A stretch of DNA of 5,849 nucleotides from Fidelibacterota bacterium. GTDB taxonomy: Bacteria > Fidelibacterota > UBA8477 > JABMPR01. Below are positions 1 through 5,849 of this stretch, one piece after another. Every line of letters starts with the position of its first letter. Positions within the stretch are counted from its first letter, which is position 1. The DNA is taken from assembly GCA_030595455.1 (NCBI GenBank), contig JAUVDF010000077.1, forward strand, positions 1-5,849, written 5' to 3'. The notes beneath the pieces are model-generated. The model was given only the letters and a program-made list of their open reading frames with translations, searched no databases and was not told the origin of the DNA. The translations under genes and the position numbers were made by a program.

Positions 1-389
1 CCACGATCGTGAGACGCTTGGATTGCCATAAAACGTGGGCTAGCTCCATCATAGGCGTCATTTGGATCACCACTGAGATCGATGTCTCCAATATGAGTGG
101 GTCCATTTTCAAGATCTATGATCCGGATTGTATGCGAATTATTCATAACAACGTACAGGGTATGACCATTAAGCGTCAAAGACTGGCCCACATCACCTAG
201 TGGATTTGTGTTGGCATCCCATATCAGGGGGCCACTTACCGTAGAGAAGGATTCATCAAAAGACCATAAGGAGGAATTTGCAGAACTGAAATTGCCTTCA
301 CAGAGCGCATAATATTCGCCTGCTTGCAGCTGGGATAGGGTTGTTGATAATAGTAACAAGGTCAGAATGAGGGTTGATTTGGTTTTCAC
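1..389 (-). CDS. Secreted YncE/DUF5074-type beta-propeller, BtuG-like, 3' end beyond the window (partial)
   Basis: The first 129 codons are present and the gene continues past the left edge. It begins with GTG at 389-387, chosen because it sits 9 bases after an AAGGA Shine-Dalgarno and gives a clean signal peptide (MKTKS, then a hydrophobic run, probable cleavage after LQA near residue 23). The mature part reads YALCEGNFSSANSSLWSFD, then LGDVGQSLTL, YVVMNNSHTIRIIDL and, near residue 118, SPRFM. This is the series seen in DUF5074/YncE-like seven-bladed propellers (NEGNFG..N.SL...D, LGD..QS, Y.V.NNS..I.VID, SPRY). In Bacteroides, BtuG proteins of this kind are surface B12-binding partners of BtuB. 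Here the gene lies 25 bases after a B12-riboswitch-controlled receptor, so capture of cobalamin for that receptor is the likely role (inference). There is no lipobox: Cys30 is preceded by YAL, so it is unlikely to be a lipoprotein. It could instead be a general surface propeller; the fold is surer than the ligand. Confidence 0.82.
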   Translation of the reverse strand, partial: MKTKSTLILTLLLLSTTLSQLQAGEYYALCEGNFSSANSSLWSFDESFSTVSGPLIWDANTNPLGDVGQSLTLNGHTLYVVMNNSHTIRIIDLENGPTHIGDIDLSGDPNDAYDGASPRFMAIQASHDR

Positions 390-414
390 AAGTGGGGTTC
401 CTTTCAAGCTTGTG

Positions 415-2526
415 TTAAAGTGTATAGGTGGTTGTTAGTTTAAATGATCTACCGGGTTCGGGATAACCGCGTATGGTCTCATAATAGTTATCCTTCAGGT
501 TATCTCCTGATATAACCAGGGTCAGGTGTCCGGTTTTAATGCGGATCGTATAGGCAATACTTAATGACCACAACTCAGTGGCATCCAGGATGGTGTCTTC
601 CGGATAATCATACATGGCGATTCGATCAGCGACATAATTGTAATTAATATTTAGTTCAACGGGAGCAGGCGACCAGGTTAAACCCACTGCTGATGTTTGC
701 TCAGGAGCATATCGCAGAGACTTTTGGGTACTGTGATCTATGGTGGTGATCAAGCTTAGATGCGCAAATGCTGATAAGTACCATGCTGGGTGGTTGACTT
801 GCCAGATAAGCTTGCTGCTTTCGCGAGTAGAAGCCTGGATATTACTGGGTTGCCAATAGGAATGAACCGGCATCCACTGGATCAGGTTGCTACTCTCCTT
901 CTGCTGCCACTGGAGCATGAGATCACCGAGCTGTCGCAGATCAAACTTGAGTTGGGCAGTTGAAACTTGGGTTTCCTCGGGCTGTAAACTCGGATTACCG
1001 CCTGGCTCCCAATAGAGATCATTGAAGCTGGGATACTTATAACTTTCCCCCTGACTGGCAGCAATGCTGGCTAAAGGACCGAGGTGGAGGGGTATCTGAA
1101 CCTGCAGGTCTACCAGTGATTTCTGATAAAGCTCAGGACTGAAATGAAACTTAAAAGCCGGGATCAGTTTGATTTTCTTGAAAAGGCGAAATATGGGTGT
1201 CGCTGAAGCATGATAACTGATTCGTCTGTGCTCAGAAGCGTCACTGCTACTGATAAAATCACGATTAACATTTAATTCAGATAACATCATGATGTTGCTG
1301 GTGATAGATCGCTTATCAGATAAGCTACCCTTGAGGCTCAGTATCTGATGATCACTATCCAATCCCAGGGAAGGGTTGACATAGTTTTCGTGAGAATTAC
1401 GGGCGTCCAATTTAAAATGGGTGCTACCTCTGGAATGAATCCAGCCCAGGGTAGAACCAATAAGCTGAAGTTGATCATTCCGATAGGATCGAGTATCTGG
1501 TGACCAAACCAGTCCAGCCACCCCACGGGCTTGTCGAGATTCCATGGCCGTAAATTGCCAGTAGAGATCAGGGCGAAGCATTCCTAGAATTCTGAGAGCT
1601 GCAAACCGCTGATCAAGATCATTGTTTTGACGGAGGCTTTCCTTTTGGTTCCAGAATACCGGATAATTTCCATCCTCCCGGCGTTGGCCAAATTGCAAGG
1701 AGGTTCTGAATCCACCAAATTGCTTGCTCAAGTTGAGGTCAAATGCCTGATGTCCGTAGCTACCACTGCTAACGGCAATGTGAGTTCGATAATCACCACT
1801 CTCCAGCTTGATAATGCCATCGCTACCGCCGCTGGAACTCTGACTTATGTCGAAGGGGATATAGGACATGCTTTCAATAAAGGGCAGGGGGAGTTGGGAG
1901 AGATCAGCTTCACCATTCTGGGCTGAAGTTATATCGATTCCATTAACCAGAACTTTGGTATGTGAGCTGGAACCACCATCCATGCTCAGGGTGCTAATAC
2001 CGGCTGGTCCACCGTAGGTCCGGATGGATATACCGGGGATTCTACTTAATAATTTACTGTGTTCCATAGATCCTGAGCCAGTAGTCTTAGCATATTTGGT
2101 CAGGGAGGGCAGTGCCGCTGAATTCGTGGTTAATGCTGCTTCAACTTCCACAGTTTCCATGGCCAGGACGGTAGATCTTAATCGGATTACTTGATCCATG
2201 AAGAGTTGCTCAGTTGAAATGACCATTTTTTCATAGCCAATACGCTGTACTAGGATTGAATCATTGTTTTGTAGAGCCAGATCAAAGGTAAAATAGCCAC
2301 TTTCATCAGAGAGGAGCAGAATGTTAGTGTGTTTGAAAGATAATGAGACGTAGGGAACTGCATTTCCCTCAGTATCCAGAGTTTGACCATAGCCAGCTGA
2401 AGCTTGAGTATTGCTTAACGAATAGGCGCTTGAAATGGTCAACAGAAAAACTGACAGGGCAATAAAAAAGCCCCGACTCAAGTGGGGGCTGCATTGTGAA
2501 TGTTTCCTGGTATTCAGGGGTGTCAT
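415..2526 (-). CDS. btuB: TonB-dependent outer-membrane receptor, probable vitamin B12 transporter BtuB
   Basis: 703-residue outer-membrane receptor importing a bound ligand with TonB/ExbBD energy. The start is ATG 2526, 6 bases after AAAGGG; the frame is open further upstream to a TTG at 2574, but that codon is inside the riboswitch B12 box. Order of parts: Sec signal peptide (hydrophobic about 19-36), carboxypeptidase-regulatory-like domain (about 45-118, with SDESGYFTF and RIGYEK), a TonB-box-like METVEVEA (123-130), plug domain (about 140-245, with LLSRIPGISIRTYGG and MDGGSSSHTKVLVNGIDIT), then a barrel to the end. The barrel contains the typical YPSFNDLYW followed by GNPSLQPEE (about 492-518) and the C-terminal NLKDNYYETIRGYPEPGRSF block. 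It is longer than E. coli BtuB (about 614) mainly because of the extra N-terminal domain. The last residue is Leu where barrels usually end in Phe or Trp. The family is certain; B12 as substrate rests on the upstream riboswitch and the BtuG-like neighbour, not on sequence alone. Confidence 0.93.
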   Translation of the reverse strand: MTPLNTRKHSQCSPHLSRGFFIALSVFLLTISSAYSLSNTQASAGYGQTLDTEGNAVPYVSLSFKHTNILLLSDESGYFTFDLALQNNDSILVQRIGYEKMVISTEQLFMDQVIRLRSTVLAMETVEVEAALTTNSAALPSLTKYAKTTGSGSMEHSKLLSRIPGISIRTYGGPAGISTLSMDGGSSSHTKVLVNGIDITSAQNGEADLSQLPLPFIESMSYIPFDISQSSSGGSDGIIKLESGDYRTHIAVSSGSYGHQAFDLNLSKQFGGFRTSLQFGQRREDGNYPVFWNQKESLRQNNDLDQRFAALRILGMLRPDLYWQFTAMESRQARGVAGLVWSPDTRSYRNDQLQLIGSTLGWIHSRGSTHFKLDARNSHENYVNPSLGLDSDHQILSLKGSLSDKRSITSNIMMLSELNVNRDFISSSDASEHRRISYHASATPIFRLFKKIKLIPAFKFHFSPELYQKSLVDLQVQIPLHLGPLASIAASQGESYKYPSFNDLYWEPGGNPSLQPEETQVSTAQLKFDLRQLGDLMLQWQQKESSNLIQWMPVHSYWQPSNIQASTRESSKLIWQVNHPAWYLSAFAHLSLITTIDHSTQKSLRYAPEQTSAVGLTWSPAPVELNINYNYVADRIAMYDYPEDTILDATELWSLSIAYTIRIKTGHLTLVISGDNLKDNYYETIRGYPEPGRSFKLTTTYTL
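2464..2490 (-). terminator. Candidate intrinsic terminator/attenuator inside the 5' end of btuB
   Basis: Read on the minus strand, AGCCCC (2490-2485) pairs with GGGGCT (2474-2469). Inside this, after a C-C mismatch, AC/GU closes a UUGA loop. The stem is followed at once by a T run (2469-2464) and then ATT. This is the shape of a Rho-independent terminator, but it lies within codons 13-21 of btuB, in the signal-peptide region. It could end transcription when the leader is untranslated in the B12-bound state, and be melted by ribosomes when translation is on. No clear antiterminator was found, so it may be fortuitous. Confidence 0.4.
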
Positions 2527-2533
2527 TCCGTTC

Positions 2534-2549
2534 CCTTTGCTCGCGAAGG
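2534..2549 (-). promoter_or_regulatory. Riboswitch expression platform: Shine-Dalgarno hairpin (P13-like) with kissing loop
   Basis: On the minus strand CCUU (2549-2546) pairs with AAGG (2537-2534), closing an 8-base loop CGCGAGCA (2545-2538). The 3' arm is part of AAAGGG (2538-2533), the Shine-Dalgarno of btuB, 6 bases before its ATG. Loop bases CGCG (2545-2542) are complementary to CGCG (2662-2659) in the P5 loop of the aptamer. In known cobalamin riboswitches, ligand binding stabilises exactly such a loop-loop contact (L5-L13), which here would hold the ribosome binding site closed. Position, pairing and class knowledge agree; the 4-bp stem is short and would depend on the loop contact. 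Confidence 0.72.
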
Positions 2550-2561
2550 TTAGTGGAGAAT

Positions 2562-2702
2562 AGATTTTGGCCAAGTATCCTGACTTCCGGTTCTGCCTCT
2601 GCTAACGCCTTCCCTCAAATTGAAGTGGCTATGTTAGCTTTGTCACCGGTTACAGTAGCGCGACTGTGCTCGATTTTCACGAGCTTCCTTGTGCTAAAAT
2701 CT
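2562..2702 (-). promoter_or_regulatory. Cobalamin (vitamin B12) riboswitch aptamer
   Basis: Cis-acting leader RNA of btuB that binds a cobalamin and lowers expression. Elements in RNA order: closing stem AGAUUUU (2702-2696) with AAAAUCU (2568-2562), 7 perfect pairs; the AAGGAA block (2689-2684); hairpin GCUCG-UGAAAAU-CGAGC (2684-2668); P5 hairpin ACAGU/ACUGU (2667-2663 with 2656-2652) with loop CGCGCU; the conserved GUAACCGG that follows; a 6-bp stem GCUAAC/GUUAGC (2638-2633 with 2606-2601) enclosing the conserved GCCACU (about 2629) and GGGAAGG (2614-2608) blocks; GAACCGG; and the B12 box AGUCAGGAUACUUGGCC (2585-2569). These match the class consensus closely in sequence and order. Which cobalamin form is preferred cannot be told from reading. 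Control appears to be translational, through the Shine-Dalgarno hairpin just downstream. Confidence 0.95.
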
Positions 2703-2721
2703 GCTTACAAAAATCGCTGTT

Positions 2722-2750
2722 AGGTTATCCCACGGAGGGACGTTTGTCAA
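2722..2750 (-). promoter_or_regulatory. Candidate sigma70-type promoter of the riboswitch-btuB operon
   Basis: A perfect -35 TTGACA (2750-2745) is followed after 17 bases by TAACCT (2727-2722), a weak -10 (3 of 6). An AT-rich stretch lies directly upstream (2751-2764). Initiation about 7 bases after the -10, near 2715, would place the aptamer's closing stem about a dozen bases into the transcript, which is the expected layout. The spacing and -35 are convincing; the -10 is poor, so expression may be weak or the true -10 may be offset. Confidence 0.5.
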
Positions 2751-2805
2751 TTTAAATATTGATGGCCGTTTATTCGATGGGGTGTGTAGAGATGTAACGA
2801 ATTGT

Positions 2806-3948
2806 TTAATACATCACAAATTTTGCAAAACGGCCGTCTAAACCACCATTCATTAACGGTTTCTTCCATTCTGGCCGGAGACCGATATTCTTCAGGTATT
2901 TACGGTCACCAAAATAGATATAGGCTTCGCTACCGGCACATTTTTGTTTGAGCCAATCACCGAGATCTTTATAAAACCCAGAAAGATCCTGTCCACTTCT
3001 TAAACGAATCCCATAGGGTGGATTCATAATCAGAGTGACACCCTCAGTGTTACCAATTTCCTGGTAATCTTTCCGATGGGTGTAGATGCCCTCACCGCCT
3101 GGAAGATGACCCAGGTTACGCTTGGCAACGCGCAAAGCGCTGGGATCAACATCAGAAGCCTGGATCGGTACTGAGTCCAGAGCCTGAAAGTTTCCATCTA
3201 TTGACTTTCTTAAGCGTTTCCAGAGTGCTCCATCATAGTCAGGTAGTTTTTGGAAGCCAAATTTTTTCCTGAAATAACCAGGCGAGAGTTTGGTAAGTGA
3301 CATATAAGCTTCTGCCGGAAGTGTTCCGGAGCCACACATGGGATCGATCAGGGTTTTGTCACCTGTCCAGCCTGTGAGCTGAATTAAAGCAGCTGCCAGG
3401 GTCTCCTGCATGGGTGCGTCCACTGTATCCAGGCGGTAGCCCCTGCGATGAAGAGAACTGCCACTGGTGTCCAGGCTAATGACTGCCCGATTGTTCTCAA
3501 TGTGTAGATTAAACCAGATATCTGGATACTTGGGGTCCACATTGGGTCGTCGTTGAAGTTTATCTCTAAAGCGATCAACGATAGCATCTTTCAGTTTCAA
3601 GGATGCATACTGTGAATGGGTAATCTGGCTATTGCTGACCTGGGCAAAAATTGCGAAAGTCTGGTCAGGGTTAAAAATATCTTCCCAAGGAATATCCATC
3701 GCAGTTTTGTGCAAATATTTTGTGCTGTGACAATCAAAGGAGAGTAGAGGAGCGAGAACTCTGGTAAGCAGTCGTGAGCCGTAGTTAATCCGATACAAGG
3801 TGGCTTGATCAGCAGAAAAATAAAATCCCCGAAAACGTTGCTTAATCTGGGTTGCTCCCAACGCTGTAACTTCCGCTACTGCCAACTCTTCCAGACCGCT
3901 AGCGACCTGGGCAAAGTAGGTATCTGTTCTTTGGTATTGAAAGCTCAT
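2806..3948 (-). CDS. THUMP-domain class I SAM-dependent 23S rRNA methyltransferase (RlmL/YpsC type)
   Basis: 380-residue enzyme of the COG0116 family (old name: putative N6-adenine-specific DNA methylase), predicted to transfer methyl from S-adenosylmethionine to rRNA. The N-terminal part (about 10-160) is a ferredoxin-like plus THUMP RNA-binding module, with the run SQITHSQYASLKLKDAIVDRF around 107-127. LHRRGYR (166-172) leads into the Rossmann methyltransferase domain. Visible motifs are DPMCGSGT (202-209, SAM binding), SDVDP (265-269, acidic residue for the SAM ribose) and NPPYG (299-303, catalytic motif IV). Length matches stand-alone YpsC/RlmL proteins. E. coli RlmKL (about 700) carries an extra C-terminal RlmK half that is absent here, so by analogy the target would be guanine N2 near 2445 in 23S rRNA, unproven. 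ATG 3948 follows the typA stop by 10 bases, with AAGG overlapping that stop as ribosome binding site: one operon. No terminator is evident between its TAA and the next promoter. Confidence 0.92.
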   Translation of the reverse strand: MSFQYQRTDTYFAQVASGLEELAVAEVTALGATQIKQRFRGFYFSADQATLYRINYGSRLLTRVLAPLLSFDCHSTKYLHKTAMDIPWEDIFNPDQTFAIFAQVSNSQITHSQYASLKLKDAIVDRFRDKLQRRPNVDPKYPDIWFNLHIENNRAVISLDTSGSSLHRRGYRLDTVDAPMQETLAAALIQLTGWTGDKTLIDPMCGSGTLPAEAYMSLTKLSPGYFRKKFGFQKLPDYDGALWKRLRKSIDGNFQALDSVPIQASDVDPSALRVAKRNLGHLPGGEGIYTHRKDYQEIGNTEGVTLIMNPPYGIRLRSGQDLSGFYKDLGDWLKQKCAGSEAYIYFGDRKYLKNIGLRPEWKKPLMNGGLDGRFAKFVMY

Positions 3949-3958
3949 CGTATTAACC

Positions 3959-5791
3959 TTAGTCGTTTAGTCGCTTTTCTTTCCGCATTTGGGACAAGCG
4001 CTTATTGGGGTCAAGTTCCATCTTACGGATTCTAATATTTCCCGGGGTGATTTCCACTAATTCATTTTCAGAGATGAACTCAATGGATTCGTCCAGAGTA
4101 AGCAGTTGTGGTTTACGGAGTGTAACTGTTGCGTCAGCATTGGCACTACGCATATTGGTGAGCTTTTTCTCACGAGTAATGTTCACATCCAGATCACCGG
4201 GACGGTTACGTTCACCAATCACCATCCCTCCATAAACCGGGGTACTCACATCGATCTGAAGCACACCACGGTCTTCCATGCTCAAACTGGCATAGGCAGT
4301 TACCTTACCATTCCGGTCAGCCACCAGGGCACCTGTCATGCGCTGAGGGATTGATCCAAACCACTCATCATACCCTTCTGAAATGGTATTCATCACACCG
4401 GCACCTTTAGTGTCGGTCATAAAGGTACTGCGAAACCCGATCAAACCACGTGATGGGATCCGAAATTCAAGATTGACCCGACCACTGCCGTGATTAATAA
4501 TATTTGCCATGCGACCTTTACGTGCAGAAAGTTTCTCGGACATAACGCCTACAAATTCTTCTGGAATATCAAGATAGAGCATTTCAACCGGTTCATGTAC
4601 CTTACCATCAATCTCTTTGGTGATGACCCGTGGTTTGGAAACCATGAATTCATAACCCTCTCGACGCATGGTTTCAATCAGGACAGCCATTTGGAGTTCG
4701 CCACGACCTTTTACTTCAAAAGCATCAGCGCGACCTTTTATTTCTTCAATCTGGAGAGCAACATTTAAACGGGTCTCTTTCTCAAGACGGGCCAGAATAT
4801 GACGTGAGGTTAGGAATTTACCATCTTGCCCGGCGAATGGGCTGGTATTCACATAAAAGATCATGGAAACTGTTGGCTCATCAACTTTAATACGAGGTAA
4901 GGGAGCCGGATCTTCAACAGATGTAATTGTGTCGCCAATTGTGATATTGTCAATACCGGCAAAGGCAATGATATCACCGGCGACAACTTCTTCAACCTGC
5001 TGACGACGAAGACCTTCAAAGGTATAAAGGGCGGAAAACTTGACATTAGGAGACTCTTTATGCTCTCCCACCAGTAGATAGTTTGTATTTACTTTTAGCT
5101 TGCCATTTTTCAAACGACCAATGGCAATCTGACCCACGTAAGCATCATAATCAAGATTAGCGACAAGAAACTGGGGCACGTGATCATCATCTGCTTCAGG
5201 ACCGGGGATGTACTCCAGGATGCTATCGAATAAGGGACGTAGATCTGTGGAATCATCATCTAGCTCTGCATGAGCAATACCATCTTTTGCGATGGTGTAT
5301 AGAATGGGAAAGTCGATCTGCTCTTCAGATGCATCTAAATCGATAAAAAGGTCGTAAACCTCATCTACTACTTCGGCAATCCTTGAATCAGGTCGATCGA
5401 TCTTATTGATGACCAACATGATCTTAATGTTTTTCTCCAGGGCTTTTTTGACTACAAAACGGGTCTGAGGTAGGGGACCTTCACTGGCATCAACAAGTAG
5501 GATGGCTCCGTCAACTAGATTGAGTCCACGTTCAACTTCACCACCGAAATCGGCGTGTCCAGGAGTGTCAATAATATTGATTTTAACATCTTTATAGGCG
5601 ATGGCTGTATTTTTGGCAGAAATGGTGATACCACGTTCTCGTTCCAGATCCATACTGTCCATAACCCGGTCGGTCAATTCTTGGTTCTCGCGAAAGATTC
5701 CGCTCTGTCTGAGCATGCCATCCACCAGGGTTGTTTTTCCATGATCAACGTGGGCGATGATGGCTATATTTCTAAAATTCTCTTTACGCAT
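3959..5791 (-). CDS. typA: Translational GTPase TypA/BipA
   Basis: 610-residue GTPase of the EF-G/LepA superfamily, close to the family's usual length (E. coli BipA 607). It binds the ribosome and aids 50S assembly and stress or cold adaptation. G-domain motifs are intact: AHVDHGKT (13-20, P-loop), RERGITI (51-57, switch I), DTPGHADF (75-82, switch II) and NKID (129-132, guanine specificity), with a G5-like YTIAKDG near 165-171. Beyond the beta-barrel domain II come two alpha-beta domains with the TypA signatures [20 protein letters not shown] (near 370-390) and [10 protein letters not shown] (near 443-452). The BipA-specific C-terminal domain follows, including [15 protein letters not shown] and [17 protein letters not shown] domain IV is absent, as expected. 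ATG 5791 has a good Shine-Dalgarno, AAGGGA, 5 bases upstream. The methyltransferase gene follows in the same operon. Nothing is disrupted or unusual. Confidence 0.98.
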   Translation of the reverse strand: MRKENFRNIAIIAHVDHGKTTLVDGMLRQSGIFRENQELTDRVMDSMDLERERGITISAKNTAIAYKDVKINIIDTPGHADFGGEVERGLNLVDGAILLVDASEGPLPQTRFVVKKALEKNIKIMLVINKIDRPDSRIAEVVDEVYDLFIDLDASEEQIDFPILYTIAKDGIAHAELDDDSTDLRPLFDSILEYIPGPEADDDHVPQFLVANLDYDAYVGQIAIGRLKNGKLKVNTNYLLVGEHKESPNVKFSALYTFEGLRRQQVEEVVAGDIIAFAGIDNITIGDTITSVEDPAPLPRIKVDEPTVSMIFYVNTSPFAGQDGKFLTSRHILARLEKETRLNVALQIEEIKGRADAFEVKGRGELQMAVLIETMRREGYEFMVSKPRVITKEIDGKVHEPVEMLYLDIPEEFVGVMSEKLSARKGRMANIINHGSGRVNLEFRIPSRGLIGFRSTFMTDTKGAGVMNTISEGYDEWFGSIPQRMTGALVADRNGKVTAYASLSMEDRGVLQIDVSTPVYGGMVIGERNRPGDLDVNITREKKLTNMRSANADATVTLRKPQLLTLDESIEFISENELVEITPGNIRIRKMELDPNKRLSQMRKEKRLND

Positions 5792-5796
5792 TTATG

Positions 5797-5802
5797 TCCC
5801 TT
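5797..5802 (-). promoter_or_regulatory. Ribosome binding site of typA
   Basis: Minus-strand AAGGGA lies 5 bases before ATG 5791 and fixes the typA start. The remaining upstream bases to the window edge (5803-5849) are AT-rich and contain no gene; no convincing promoter could be assigned in so short a stretch. Confidence 0.75.
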
Positions 5803-5849
5803 CAATGGTCTTTCTAATAGCAGAAACACCTAAAAAATTAAGCAGTTAA

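Noticed and set aside
9..200. Plus-strand frame of about 63 codons at the left edge
   Set aside because: Antisense to the BtuG-like gene, whose minus-strand translation has clear family motifs and a signal peptide.
1627..1926. Plus-strand frame of about 99 codons inside btuB
   Set aside because: It lies wholly antisense to the conserved plug and early barrel of the receptor, with no family resemblance; a shadow frame.
2496..2723. Open plus-strand frame of about 75 codons across the leader region
   Set aside because: It is the antisense of the riboswitch and the 5' end of btuB. It has no recognisable protein features, and the opposite strand is fully explained by RNA structure.
2728..2742. 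Small dyad GTCCC-TCCGT-GGGAT between the -35 and -10 elements, a possible operator
   Set aside because: Only four Watson-Crick pairs plus one G-U pair, no known repressor motif, and regulation is already explained by the riboswitch.
2749..2762. Imperfect AT-rich palindrome CAATTTAAATATTG upstream of TTGACA
   Set aside because: Imperfect at the centre and typical of AT-rich promoter-upstream DNA; no specific regulator can be argued.
2806..3948. DNA adenine methyltransferase or restriction-modification enzyme
   Set aside because: NPPY-type motifs occur in both groups, but the N-terminal THUMP module and the absence of a restriction gene point to the RNA-modifying RlmL/YpsC family.
5814..5841. 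Possible typA promoter: TTAATT and TATTAG on the minus strand with about 16 bases between
   Set aside because: Both boxes are weak and the region is AT-rich and cut by the window edge, so chance matches are expected.

Overview
The window is a compact bacterial chromosome segment, all genes on the minus strand, so transcription runs from high to low coordinates. From the right it holds: (1) typA/bipA, a complete ribosome-associated GTPase gene; (2) a complete THUMP-type 23S rRNA methyltransferase gene (RlmL/YpsC type) only 10 bases downstream; (3) a short intergenic region with a promoter candidate and a well-formed cobalamin (vitamin B12) riboswitch; (4) a TonB-dependent outer-membrane receptor gene, called btuB on the strength of the riboswitch; (5) 25 bases later, the first 129 codons of a secreted YncE/DUF5074-type beta-propeller that resembles the BtuG B12-capture proteins and runs off the left edge.

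There are two functional modules. typA and the methyltransferase form a housekeeping pair acting on the ribosome. Riboswitch, btuB and the BtuG-like gene form a B12-uptake operon: B12 in the cell should fold the leader RNA and shut off synthesis of the outer-membrane import machinery. The leader is readable in detail. It has a closing stem, the P4 and P5 hairpins, the conserved GCCACT and GGGAAGG blocks, the B12 box, and then a hairpin that contains the Shine-Dalgarno sequence. The loop of that hairpin (CGCG) is complementary to the P5 loop (CGCG), which is the kissing-loop logic known for this riboswitch class. The longest reading frame for the receptor begins at a TTG inside the B12 box; the real start is the ATG 48 bases further on, just after the Shine-Dalgarno. 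An intrinsic-terminator-like hairpin with a U-tract lies inside the first codons of btuB and may add translation-coupled attenuation.

Organism: an outer membrane is certain from the TonB-dependent receptor. The receptor's N-terminal carboxypeptidase-regulatory-like domain and the paired BtuG-like propeller are typical of the Bacteroidota/FCB superphylum. The sigma70-like TTGACA element, clear AAGG-type ribosome binding sites and a propeller without a lipobox argue against a typical Bacteroides. A lineage such as Neomarinimicrobiota, Calditrichota or Ignavibacteria would fit, but this is inference only. No mobile elements, tRNA or rRNA genes, CRISPR arrays or long repeats were seen, and no gene-free stretch exceeds 300 bases.
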